Assembly: GCA_928212115.1 (NCBI GenBank)
Contig: CAKMRJ010004445.1
Span: 675,315-739,314 of the forward strand
Length of the DNA stretch: 64,000 bases
Direction of reading: 5' to 3'
Source: Lactuca virosa
Lineage: Eukaryota; Streptophyta; Magnoliopsida; Asterales; Asteraceae
A model generated the notes under the pieces. That model had not been told where the DNA came from, ran no database searches, and was given only the letters and a program-made list of their open reading frames with translations. Below, in pieces: positions 34,741 to 45,380 of the stretch. The position numbers were made by a program, and so were the translations under genes. The stretch's first letter is position 1, and each line of letters starts with the position of its first letter.

Positions 34741-36254
34741 CAAGTCGTCCTGTGAAGACCCTATCAATCACCATCCAATCTCGTCTAGCCTCACAGATCA
34801 AGGAAGCCCAATTGGACGCATTGAAGCCGGAGGATGTCGCTAGTGAATCACTACATGGAATGGAGAAGGAGCTCGAAGTTAAAGACAACGGAACTCACTA
34901 CTTCATGAATAGAATCTGGGTTCCCATAATTAGGGAGTTTAGAGAAGTAATCATGCATGAAGCCCACAAGATGTGATATTCTATTCATCCGGGGTCAGAT
35001 AAGATGTATTTGGATATCAAGCAACAATATTGGTGGCCTAATATGAAGGCAGAGATAGCCACTTTCGTAGGCAAGTGTCTTACTTGCGCCAAAGTGAAAG
35101 TAGAATACCAAAATCCCTCGGGACTACTGCAACAACTAGTGATACCCGAGTGGAAATGGGAAAGGATTACTATGGACTTCGTGACCAAATTGCTAAAGAC
35201 AACAGATGGATTGGATGCTATCTGGGTAATCGTCGATAGATTAACAAAATCCGCTCATTTACTACCAATAAAAGAATCCTACAATATGGAAAAGCTTACC
35301 CGAATCTACATCAAGGAGGTTGTGAGACTCCACGGAGTGCCAGTATCTATTATCTCGGATTGAGATAGCAGATTCACTTCAAGATTCTGGAAAGCTCTTC
35401 AGAAGGCAATAGGAACACAGCTAGATATGAGCACTGCCTACCACCCACAAACGGATGGTCAGAATGAGCGCACCATCCAGACACTCGAGGATATGCTCCG
35501 AGCTTGCGTGATTGACTTCGGCAAGTCATGGGATACGCACTTGCCTTTGATCGAATTCTCCTATAACAACAATTATCACACGAGCATCAAGGTTGCTCCC
35601 TTCGAGGCACTCTATGGTCGTAAATACAGATTGCCCCTATGTTGCGCCGAGGTGGGTGACACTCAACTAGAAAAAGGGCAATCTCTAGCCAATGCTCTTA
35701 CAGGACCCGAAATCATCCGTGAGACGACCGAAAAGATAGTCCAAATAAAATCTCGACTTCAAGCCTCACGAGACCGACAGAAGAGCTATGCCGACAAGCG
35801 GCGAAAGCCATTAGAATTTCAAGTCGGGGACCGCGTGTTGTTAAAGGTCTCTCCTTGGAAAGGAATGATTCGCTTTATGAAACGAGTAAAATTGAACCCG
35901 CGATACATTGGACCGTTCGAGATTCTTGCCCGGATTGGTCCAGTGGCTTACAAGTTGCAGCTACCTGCCGAGCTCAGCAACGTACACCCGGTGTTCCACG
36001 TCTCGAATCTGAAAAAGTGTCTATCAGATGAAACCCTTTTTGTCCCTTTGGAAGAGATTGAGATAAACAAGAATCTCCTGTTCGTCGAAGAACCAGTCGA
36101 GATTATGGATAGGGAAGTGAAGCGTACAAAGCAAAGTCGCATTCCGATTGTGAAGGTTCGATGGAGCGCTAAACATGGGCTGGAATTCACGTGCGAACGT
36201 GAAGACCAAATGAAGCAAAAGTACCCTTACTTATTCTTTCCTTCGCAAACCTAG
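34741..36254 (+). pseudogene. Integrase with chromodomain-like tail of element C
   Basis: The zinc-binding part spans a TGA at 34975-34977 (R to stop) and continues MYLDIKQQYWWPNMKAEIATF...CLTCAKVK. The DDE core has FVTKLLKT...IWVIVDRLTKSAHL and SIISD followed by TGA at 35361-35363, directly after the second catalytic aspartate. The final 275 codons (35427-36254) are open from MSTAYHPQTDGQNERTIQT to the end. Tail: KPLEFQVGDRVLLKVSPWKG, then chromodomain-like VEIMDREVKRTKQSRIPIVK and EFTCEREDQM, with cysteine at a normally tryptophan position. Confidence 0.9.
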
Positions 36255-36290
36255 TTTTCAAAAGAATTTTGGGACGAAATTCCCTCTAAC

Positions 36291-36300
36291 GGGGGGATGA
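36291..36300 (+). promoter_or_regulatory. Polypurine tract of element C
   Basis: GGGGGGATGA directly precedes the 3' LTR start TGTCACAAC. Confidence 0.85.
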
Positions 36301-39300
36301 TGTCACAACTAGCATTTTTGCTAGAAAATTCTATTCTCGTGTAATCATTCAACTATTGTAAAACATATACTCTAATAAAATATCACTCAGTGTTCATTTA
36401 AATTCACCTTTCATGTTCAGCAAAGAGTCTGAAACCCCTAAGAATCCCGGTTTGAGTCCATATTGGAGTAGGATTTCCTTATTAGGCCTAATGGACCAAT
36501 AAGCATTCAATTTAACTAATTTGGGCTTGGAAACCCTATTCGGATTCTAAATGGACCCAATTCACAAATCTTTAACATTTTGGACCATTTGGGTCTAGAA
36601 TGATTCATTCTAACCCTAATGGGCCTTATTGGGCCATAACTAATCATATTAACCCTAGTAAGCCATAAACCCATTCTTTTATGCCATTTTGGGCCGTGAA
36701 CCATCTAATGAGCCCATTGGGCCGAAAAGTAATCATTTAGGCCTCATAATTTCTTGTAAAGACAAGTAAAGGCCCAAACTATTCCACCCCTTCTCCTGGC
36801 CCAAAATTCTCGGCCCATGAGTAAAAAAAATGAAATGGGGATTGACTTTGGTGGTGCCACCTCCATATTATTCACCATGTAACAAGGCAATTGTTTCTCA
36901 TATTTCCATGCAAACTCATCTCACCCTCTCTCTTCTTATTACATCGGCGGAGAGCAAAGACCACATACACATACTTCATTTTCAAACACTCTCAAATATT
37001 ATCTTTCTTCCTCCAAGATCTCGAAATTTTGCTAGAGTTCTAAGGATCTTCATCAAGTATTTCCAATCTTTGGTAAGTTATTATCAAACACAAACATATC
37101 CTTTCATTTTAACATGAAAAACTCCTTCTTACATAGCTTTATTCCATGATCACACCTTAGAAACTTCATGAGCTCGAAATCCACTCAAGGAGCTTGCTAG
37201 GACCAAAAATCTCTTCACCTCTTCTTCAAAACCAAAACATCAAAGCAAATGTGAGTTCATACCCCCTTGTTTTTGGTTTTCATATGATTTGTAGGGGAGA
37301 ATGCAAGTAAAATGTGTAGATCTATGTGTTATATGCATGTCTTGTGTGATTTCTAAGTTTATTTTGTAAAAATGTGTTAGATCTTAACAAATCTTGACAT
37401 TTTAAGTAACATTGAGTAAAGATCCATGAACTAAGACACTTTATACATTATATTATCAAGTTAAAAGTGTTTATATGTTTAAGATATAAAAGTTTAAAAC
37501 AAAAACCTTGTTAAGGGTCAAAATTGTCAAGAAAACAAAAGATAAGGGCAAAAAGTGACATTTATGTTTTTATAGGGATTAAACAGGTCCTACTTGTATA
37601 AAAATGGATTTTTATGATAAACATGCTTACCAAAGGGCCAAAAATGTAAATTTTAGCTTAATGGGCCAAATATTTGGGCCTCGCGGTTTTGGGCCCAAAT
37701 TTGCTAAAAAAATGGAAGTTTCAGGATTAAAAATGTTATTTGACCAAAGTTTGAGTCATAAATGTAAATAAACCAAATTTAGGGGTGAAAATAACATTTA
37801 TTTCTAAATTGGACCAAAAATGTAACTTTTATCAAAATTGGGCTGAAAGTGTCAATTTTACAAACAAGGTGCTGGAAAATGTATTTTTCTGCAAAACTGG
37901 GCCATAAATGTCAAAATATAAATTTTTGGATTAAATCCGTGAATTTCTAAACATTTGGGACGAAATTACAAATTTTTATAAATTATGGACTAAAGTGTTA
38001 TTTTTACAAAACCTTGGGCCTTAATTGTAAATTTGAGGCTTACTGGCCAAAAACGTCGTTTTTTACAAAAGAGGACTTTTTATATTCAATTCGGTAAACC
38101 TCGAACTAAAACAAACAACAAAATAATAACAAATGGACGGAATGCAACGATAACAATTTTATTGGGCCTAATATTCACGTTACATCGCCAATGGGCCATA
38201 AGGGCCCACCCAAGTGTATATTGAGCCCAATATTTTTCCATGACATGTTTATTGGGCCTTGCGACCCCTTTACATGTTAATTTGGGCCTGAGCTATGGGT
38301 CACATGTTTGTTGGGCCTTGGTGGTCCATTTACATGCCTATTGGGCCCAAATTACCCTTTTTACATGTTATTGGGCCTTTGTGGTCCATTTACATGCTAA
38401 TTGGGCTTGGACTGAAATTCACATGCTTAGTAGATCGTAACTATACCTTTGCATAATCATTGAACTTCGTATACTTATATATGTACCTTTTGAATATGAA
38501 AACATATAACATACACGTAAACATTAAACATAGTACAAAAGGTTGAGAATCTAGTGAGACATGTCGGTTGGCACCTCTGAGTGTACAATCGTAGCCTGTA
38601 GTTATAACCAGAGTTTCCTGGAGGGAGAGCGGGAGTTTGTTTATAGATCTATACGGGGTGACCCCCCACGCCTTAGTTATAACCACATGTTTGTTGGGCC
38701 TTGGTGGTCCATTTACATGTCTATTGGGCCCAAATTACCCTTTTTACATGTTATTGGGCCTTTTGTGGTCCATTTACATGCTAATTGGGCTTGGACTGAA
38801 ATTCACATGCTTAGTAGATCGTAACTATACCTTTGCATAATCATTGAACTTCGTATACTTATATATGTACCTTTTGAATATGAAAACATATAACATACAC
38901 GTAAACATTAAACATAGTACAAAAGGTTGAGAATCTAGTGAGACATCTCGGTTGGCACCTCTGAGTGTACAATCGTAGCCTGTAGTTATAACCAGAGTTT
39001 CCTGGAGGGAGAGCGGGAGTTTGTTTATAGATCTATACGGGGTGACCCCCCACGCCTTAGTTGTTCACTATAGCTAGACTAGGCCAGTCTAGGGCGACAA
39101 ACCTCGAGCAAATACCGACGTTTGGAAAAATGCCAACACGGGAAACCTAGTCATTATCATGCATGGTTATAACGGCTCATATAGAGATCCAATACCAATT
39201 TAACATTTCGGAGATTAACCCTTCGATTGTGTCAATACAAAACAACTTATTTAACGATACAAGAACCTCGCCATTGTTATAAATCAGAAAATATCGGATT

Positions 39301-39802
39301 TTCTGGGGAAATATTAGTATACAATTATCACTTACTTACAATACAAAGAAATCTAAACTACATTCATATATGTTACAACTATGAAATTCACGCATGCATT
39401 TATACTTTATTTTCACATCATTTTCAGACATTTTACAGAAAATATCGGATTTTCTGGGTTTTTACGAAAGATGCAAAGACTTTTATTCAAACATACTTAT
39501 GAACTCACCAACATTATATATGTTGACCGTTTTCAAAATAACTTGTGTTCTCAGGTAATCGTTAAGTAGGAAGATTTACAAGTATGCATGGATTTATTTT
39601 ATGTAACATCACCCATTGTACAATTAATACTTTGAATTTATGTAATTTATAACAATGTACTTGATGTGAACAATGTTGGTTGTTATATGTAATGTTGGTG
39701 ATGAATGTGTTATGTTTCATGTATATTCATTGTGATGATAATTCAATTGTTAGTCACACGAGCCCCCGGGCGTTTCCGCCGTCTGGTTCGGGGGGTGTGA
39801 CA
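36301..39802 (+). repeat. 3' LTR of element C (3502 bp, with internal duplication)
   Basis: Matches the 5' LTR throughout but is 367 bp longer, mainly because of a tandem duplication at 38301-39060. About 5 percent of positions differ over the first 175 bases by eye. Donor-like GTAAGT is at 37073-37078. TATAGATCTATA occurs in both duplicated units (38642-38653, 39026-39037). Acceptor-like TGTGTTCTCAG ends at 39554. Confidence 0.93.
38301..39060. repeat. Tandem duplication of about 380 bp in the 3' LTR of element C
   Basis: CACATGTTTGTTGGGCCTTG starts at 38301 and again at 38684, a 383-bp step. The units carry the same GGGCC motifs, the GTTTATAGATCTATAC palindrome and CACGCCTTAGTT end. The junction has the short filler ATAAC. 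The 5' LTR has one unit. Confidence 0.9.
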
Positions 39803-40016
39803 ATAAGTGTTTAGTTACTTAGTATTTCATTATACTTTTAATGAGAATTTAAATGTCCTATCAAACCCGTTCGGCTAACGACCCTCCACCAGTCAAGGAA
39901 GCGGTGGGTGAGATTGGACACCCATTAAACTGCCATTTTACAGGCAGTAACCTTATACCCTCCTTATAGACCAGCTTCATGAATGAGGCCTACTAATGGT
40001 AAGACTGACTTGTCTT

Positions 40017-40129
<113 letters not shown>

Positions 40130-40769
40130 TTAATCAAACTTATAATAATATAAAGTATAAATGTAAAATTTTAACTTTTAAAACTCTAGGGTTTGGAACT
40201 AAAGTATTCAAAATGTGAGACTTTACAAATCCCAAAAGCAAGTTTTGAAACTTGTCAAAACTCTTGGTTTCCATAACTTATGAGTTTAATATAGATTTTA
40301 TGAAAAGACTCTTGACATTCCATAACTTGAGGACAAGTTATGGAGTTCATAAAAACATTTATATAAAAGACTCTTCAAGTTCCATAACTTGAGGACAAGT
40401 TATGGAAGACTTAAAACCATTTAAGATGACATTTAAAAATAGACCTTTCATTTTCTATAACTTGAGGACAAGTTATGGATTTCATCAAAACATTTAGATC
40501 AAAAATCCAACTAAAAAATCAAACAATTTGCCTATGATCTAATAAAACTCATAAGTTAAGATAATTTATATCAAACAAATTTCAAGAAATTATCCTAATC
40601 ATATAAACTAATACAAATCATGAAACTTTGACAATTATCTTTTATTTTGGATGAGAATCATCATTACATTAACAACAAAATCAAATTTTATGAACTAAAA
40701 CATTTTGTGGTAATGATTCTAATCCAAAACAGGCCAAAAAAACTCGAAAATCTGCCCACTGGAGCACCA

Positions 40770-40832
40770 ACTCGGCGAGTACATGAACTGGACTCGTCGA
40801 TTTGGCCATTTTCTGAAGGGACTCGACGAGTC
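40770..40832. repeat. ACTCGNCGAGT palindrome cluster in copia element 2 leader
   Basis: ACTCGGCGAGT at 40770-40780, a decayed GACTCGTCGAT copy at 40791-40801 and GACTCGACGAGTC at 40820-40832. Spacing to the primer site is like element 1. Confidence 0.8.
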
Positions 40833-40935
40833 ACCCAGTGGACTCGGCAAGTTTACTGGGCAGAAGGCAGAAAAATCAATTTTTTTTACTTTGAAAACCA
40901 ATAAAACATCAAGTATAATGGAAAACAACCCTAGT

Positions 40936-40946
40936 CTCTGATACCA
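40936..40946 (-). promoter_or_regulatory. Primer binding site of copia element 2
   Basis: Minus-strand TGGTATCAGAG lies four bases from the LTR end. Confidence 0.8.
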
Positions 40947-40950
40947 CTGA

Positions 40951-41716
40951 TGGGTTTTAGTATACTACAACATCCTATGGTGCACATACAACCCTAAATT
41001 CTTTGGATCTTTGTTTTCTCTAATTATACATGCAATATTGTTCCAAAGCATTAAGCCTACAACTAGCATACAAATGTCATAAACAACATAAAATACTAGT
41101 TAGGAGTTTACCTCTTTATGTATCTTGTACAACTTGTTGTGTTTGACCTTTAAGAACTTAGCACCAATAGTATGAATGCCTCAAATGGAATCACAACACA
41201 CCTAGGACAAAGGATGACTTTTGAGAGAGTTTCTTCTACTAAAATCCACTATAGTGACTAAAAGAACACTAGTGTAATTTTTTGGATGCTAAGGGGCTTC
41301 TTATATAGTGTGGCAGAACTAGGGTTACACCATGTAAACCCTAATGGACATGGCTTTCCATATTACTTAGGCTCCATGGGTTTAAACCTCCATGGGTTTA
41401 GCCCAACCTAAGTAATCATGGATCATAGGCTCACACCATAAGAATGAATTATTTACCAAATCAACCCCTTATATTTAATTAGTCTCTTTTGATCATAAAA
41501 TTAATTCCAAACTAATTCTTGATCAATACTAATTAAATAATATGATTTCATATTAATATATTAGAACTAATAAAATATTAACAAATCATAAATAACCTCT
41601 TCTCAAAAGTCCATCCTATCAAATTTTCCTGGTGATATGCAACCTAAATGGACCATGCTACTCTCGGGTCAAGTACATACCAATTATAGTTATGGGCTTA
41701 GACACCTAATCCAACA
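40951..41716 (-). repeat. 5' LTR of copia element 2 (766 bp)
   Basis: Minus strand begins TGTTGGATTAGGTGTC at 41716. It contains CAACCTAAATGGACC, another unoccupied version of the solo LTR B target. Directly outside is GTTACCCGGGG, coding sequence of a chromovirus pol. Confidence 0.87.
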
Positions 41717-42869
41717 GTTACCCGGGGTGCCTTCGGAGAGGCAGGTCGATTTCAAGATCGACCTAGTGCCAGGCAGTGTAGCAAAACTCGTCCGATTACT
41801 CGGAATCGGCCCTCCACCGAGGCGAGTAATGTGAACTCGGCAAAAAAACTCGGATTAAGTCAAACTCAGTCAAAAATTGGTCAACATCTCTCTAACTCGG
41901 GCCTACTTTGTATTACTCGGTCTTACTCGAGCCTACTCGGTCAAACTCGGCCAACTCGGTCATACTTGGTCAAAGGGTCAAAATTGTCATAAAAAGAGAA
42001 AAAAATCAAGAATTTCAAGATTAATATGTATAATACACTTAATGATTTATTATTTAACATACACATGTGATTATTACTACATATATATCTTAAATTTTCA
42101 GTAATTATTTATGAAGTGAGACATTTGTGTGTATTTCAGTTTTTATGTATTCACATGTATCTAATTTTGTTATATATTTCAATCAAATTGTGATGTTAAC
42201 TTATGATTTTGACATATATAATTTTCCTAAAAATATTTCTACATGAATTACCGAATCCGAGTACTCCTCAAGTACTCCCAAGTACTCGCTACTCCCCAGT
42301 CGGCCGAGCAGGTACAGAGTAGCGAGTTCTACAACCTTGGTGCCAGGTGCGGCCCCTATTGCCAAGGCGCCGTACCGATTGGCACCACCAAAGATGCAGG
42401 AGTTGTCGTCACAGCTGCAGGAACTGCTTGGCAAGTAGTTCATTCGTCTGAGCAGTTCTACGTGGGGAGCATTGATACTCTTCATGAAGAAGAAGGATGG
42501 TTCACACCGGATGTGCATTGACTACCGGGAGTTGAACAAGTTGACGGTGAAGAACCGTTATCCACTACCACGGATTGATGATCTCTTTGATCAGGTGCAA
42601 GGAGCATCTTGGTTCTCCAAGATAGATTTGAGGTCTGGATACAATCATGTCAGGGTACGGGAGGAGGACGTGGAGAAGACCGTGTTCCATACTCGTTATG
42701 GACATTACGAGTTCGTGGTGATGATGTTTAGGCTCACCAACGCGCCAGCTATATTTATGGACCTGATGAATCGGGTATGCAGACCGATGCTCGACTGCTC
42801 AGTCATTGTGTTTATAGATGACATCTTGGTGTATTCCAAGACCAGAGAGCAACACGAGAATTACATTTG
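41717..42869 (+). pseudogene. Family-D-like chromovirus pol fragment (protease-RT linker to RT palm)
   Basis: LPGVPSERQVDFKIDLVPG is interrupted by a MITE (41774-42339) and resumes at AAPIAKAPYRLAPP. After a damaged segment, RT continues from 42472: KKKDGSHRMCIDYREL, WFSKIDLRSGYNHVRV, YGHYEFVVM and VFIDDILVYSK, stopping at 42869. It is closer to element D than to A or C (DGSHRMCIDYREL, RPMLD). It is flanked by copia 2 on the left and LTR E on the right. Confidence 0.85.
41774..42339. mobile_element. hAT-type MITE (566 bp) with perfect 8-bp target duplication
   Basis: GTGCCAGG stands on both sides (41766-41773 and 42340-42347) and the pol reading frame is restored if the insert plus one copy is removed. 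Ends are CAGTGTAGCAAAACTCG and, inverted, CAAGGTTGTAGAACTCG, imperfect terminal repeats starting with CA. Both ends are loaded with ACTCGG/CCGAGT subterminal repeats. The core is AT-rich and non-coding. Eight-base duplications and CA..TG ends are typical of hAT elements. Confidence 0.85.
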
Positions 42870-43094
42870 ATCAAGAGGTTTAGAACCTTTTGATTCCTCT
42901 CGTTCACAACATATGCATACACTCATGTTCATTTGAACTTTGTGGTTGCTATGATTGATGAAATGGGTCTAGACCAAAAGAAAAAAAGTAGAGGAGGTGG
43001 AGGAGGGGACTTACAGCTCAGAAGGTGGTGGTTGGTGGCGGTATGCAGCGGCGAGAGGTGGTGGCAGGAGGGTGGTAGAGTGGTGGTAGTATGT
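42870..43094 (-). repeat. LTR E fragment, part 2 (left of element D)
   Basis: On the minus strand this continues the LTR that starts at 51726 and is interrupted by element D. It has GGTGGTGG-rich sequence and no ORF of note. It is cut at 42870 against the pol fragment. Confidence 0.6.
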
Positions 43095-43186
43095 GGTAAC
43101 ATCCCGGAATTCAGGTGTGTCTCTTAAACCCTTCTTCTTTTCCAAGTTGTCAAGTTTAACCCTTAAAGGAAATATTAAGGCAAATG

Positions 43187-43292
43187 AGTACGATGGGCGT
43201 ACTGAAGAGTACGTTGCGCGTACTTATGTGCTTAAGTTGGACGCGGACTCCACCCGGTACGTTGGGCGTACCTTAGGCTACGTTGGGCGTAG
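43187..43292 (+). repeat. Four hairpin motifs upstream of the element D TATA box
   Basis: AGTACGATGGGCGTACT (43187-43203), AGTACGTTGCGCGTACT (43208-43224), GTACGTTGGGCGTAC (43257-43271) and CTACGTTGGGCGTAG (43278-43292). The last changes both outer bases so the pair is kept. Confidence 0.85.
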
Positions 43293-43330
43293 CGGGTCCA
43301 GACTCAAAACCCTAATTTAGACTTGAGCCC

Positions 43331-43338
43331 TATATAAA
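43331..43338 (+). promoter_or_regulatory. TATA box of element D LTR
   Basis: TATATAAA, 39 bp after the last hairpin motif and about 240 bp into the LTR, the same depth as in families A and B. Confidence 0.7.
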
Positions 43339-44773
43339 GAAGGCTATGGCCTTATCCTCAGCCACCATTTGAGAGAGTGAAACCCTAAAAGAGAGCCAAC
43401 CTTCATTCTAAGGTTGTGTGAGTGTTTTTGGAGCTAAAAGTGCCTTTGTGTGTTAGTAATGAAGAAGACGATATTCTTGTGAAGGCTAGAAGTTGAAGTG
43501 CAAGCTTGGATCTGAGTTCTACAGAGGTAGAAGCTTCACTTGGAGGTAAAAAGCTCAGAACTTTCCTTGTTATTATTGTTGTGTGCTTCTTGGACCAATT
43601 TTTAGGGTTTTTGGTCCCAAGGTGGAGACTTTATGGGCAAAAGGTCTCCACAAGCTTAGATCTTCTATATTTCAGAGTGTTATGAGTTGTGGGTTCATAA
43701 AAATCCAAACTTAGACGTGAATCTTAAGTCATGCATGAGATCTAAGCTTTATGAGGAAATAGGAGAGGTGTTAGAGTGATTAGGGACCTTTACAGCCATG
43801 CAAAGGCTTAAAGGTCTCGACTTTATAGATTAAGTGATCTTAGAGAAGTCAGATCTAGAGTTTAAGTTTATGTCTTAGCCGTTTAAGACCAAAATCCAGG
43901 AAAGGCTGAAGCTGAGACTTACGATGGGCGTAACTCTTAGAACGTGCAACGTAAGGGTTTGAGACCCCGATTCTGGATCGCCGGAGTACGCCCTGCGTAC
44001 AAGAGCTGGTACGCGCCGCATACTGCCCCCTGTTGACTTTCGTTGACTTTTAGGGTTTTGGTCAACATTTAGACTTTTAGGTCAGGGAGGGGTAAAATGG
44101 TCTTTTACCCTTCTGTGGGATGGTATAAAGGGATTTAATCTAGCCTTTGAGAGCCATTATTTATTTGAGGATATTGTTTATGTGATTAGGCGGGGGCTAG
44201 ATCAGTATATCCGTGTGCGAGATTATCCGAGTTACCCGAGGTGAGTCTTCTCACTATACTGTACCTGGAAGGGTACCTATGTGTGACCGGAAGGTCTTGT
44301 ATGCTATGAGGTGTATGTACTGTATGCTGTTATGTGATATGTATGTGTTATGTATGTCGTGATGTGGACCGGAAGGTCAGGATGATATGGACCGGAAGGT
44401 GAGGATGATATGGGCCGGAAGGCCATTACGGGTAGGGCCGGAAGGTCTACCAGGGTTATGGGACGGAATTTCCCTGAGACACAGAGACCGGAAGGTCTTA
44501 TAGTCGTGAGTGGCGTATGTGCGTATGTGGTATTTTGGGGAACTCACTAAGCTTTTATGCTTACAGTTGTTATGTTATGTGTTTCAGGTACTAGCGAGGA
44601 TCGCGGGAAGGCGTCGGCATGATCCATACACACTTATGGAGTTTATGTTATTGAGATTCTGGGACATGTTTTGTTTTGACCCAGTGGATACATTATGTTT
44701 TTATGTTATCGTGTAATTGAAAGTCTGATTTAAAAATGAAAAATTGTTTTGAAAATTTCATGTTGTTACAAGT

Positions 44774-44786
44774 TGGTATCAGAGCC
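44774..44786 (+). promoter_or_regulatory. Primer binding site (initiator tRNA-Met) of element D
   Basis: TGGTATCAGAGCC three bases after the LTR end. The leader from 44787 to 45380 shows no ORF of note and ends TTGTATTTCAG (to 45373), an acceptor-like site eight bases before the gag ATG. Confidence 0.9.
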
Positions 44787-45380
44787 TTGGTTTGAGGGAT
44801 TCGGATGCACCTTCGGGCGTATCTGAACTCAAACTGAGGGTTTAAGGAAGTTTTTCACAAAATAAACAAATTTTCTAAGGAAGTAAAGAATTTGAGAAAA
44901 GCAGAAGGAAGCAGTGTGTACGATCAGCCAGCCCCCGAACGGTGATTTCCCAAAATACCCTTACATTATGTGCTATGAGATATGTTATGATATGTTATGC
45001 ATGCTAGAGTAGGCTAGGTATTCATATTAGGACTAGAGTGGCCTGATTTGTGATGCCTTAGCCTACGAAGATTTCTGCTGCAATGAGATGCTTGAGAGTG
45101 AGTAGGTAGCAGTGAGGAGCTTATGAGAGGTCTACCTAAGGGTAGCCTATGCTAGCGAGGTGTAGAGTACTTGTGATATGGGATCCTAGGAGGAGGACTT
45201 GGGGTGAATACTGATGCGGTGTGGACGGTAGTATAGGGCCCATACTACTGAAGACACCGGATCGGTGCGCAGTCCAAGTAAGAATCCTTAGGGTACTAGG
45301 GGACAAGTAGGGTTGAGTGATCGAGTGCGAGTATGCTCGAGCGAATCTCTGATATTTTTATGTTGTATTTCAGAGACATC

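Larger units (their letters stand above)
27331..39802 (+). mobile_element. Complete Tekay-like Ty3/gypsy element C with perfect ATAAG target duplication
   Basis: 12,472 bp with LTRs TGTCACAACTAGC...GGGTGTGACA, a tRNA-Met primer site, leader ORF, gag, protease, RT, RNase H, integrase with chromodomain-like tail, and polypurine tract. ATAAG precedes the element (27326-27330) and follows it (39803-39807). Removing the element restores AATTTATAAG-TGTTTAGTTACTTAG, matching the uninterrupted stretch near 23716-23745 in copia element 1. All genes are broken by point stops and small shifts, but the order is complete. Confidence 0.95.
43095..44770 (+). repeat. 5' LTR of element D (1676 bp)
   Basis: Begins GGTAACATCCCGG (family form TGTAACATCC, first base changed) and ends GTTGTTACA. 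Four GTACG..CGTAC hairpins lie at 43187-43292 ahead of TATATAAA (43331-43338). Further GTACGC/GCGTAC pairs are at 43986-44023. A GACCGGAAGGTC-based array spans 44305-44500. GGTGAGT is at 44240-44246, acceptor-like GTGTTTCAG ends at 44587. Confidence 0.9.

Noticed and set aside
42243..42518. Opposed ORFs of 92 and 105 codons
   Set aside because: They span the end of the hAT MITE and out-of-frame RT sequence; the RT frame explains the right part.
44510..44716. 68-codon ORF repeated at 50410-50616
   Set aside because: Conserved only because both are LTR D copies; no start context or domain.
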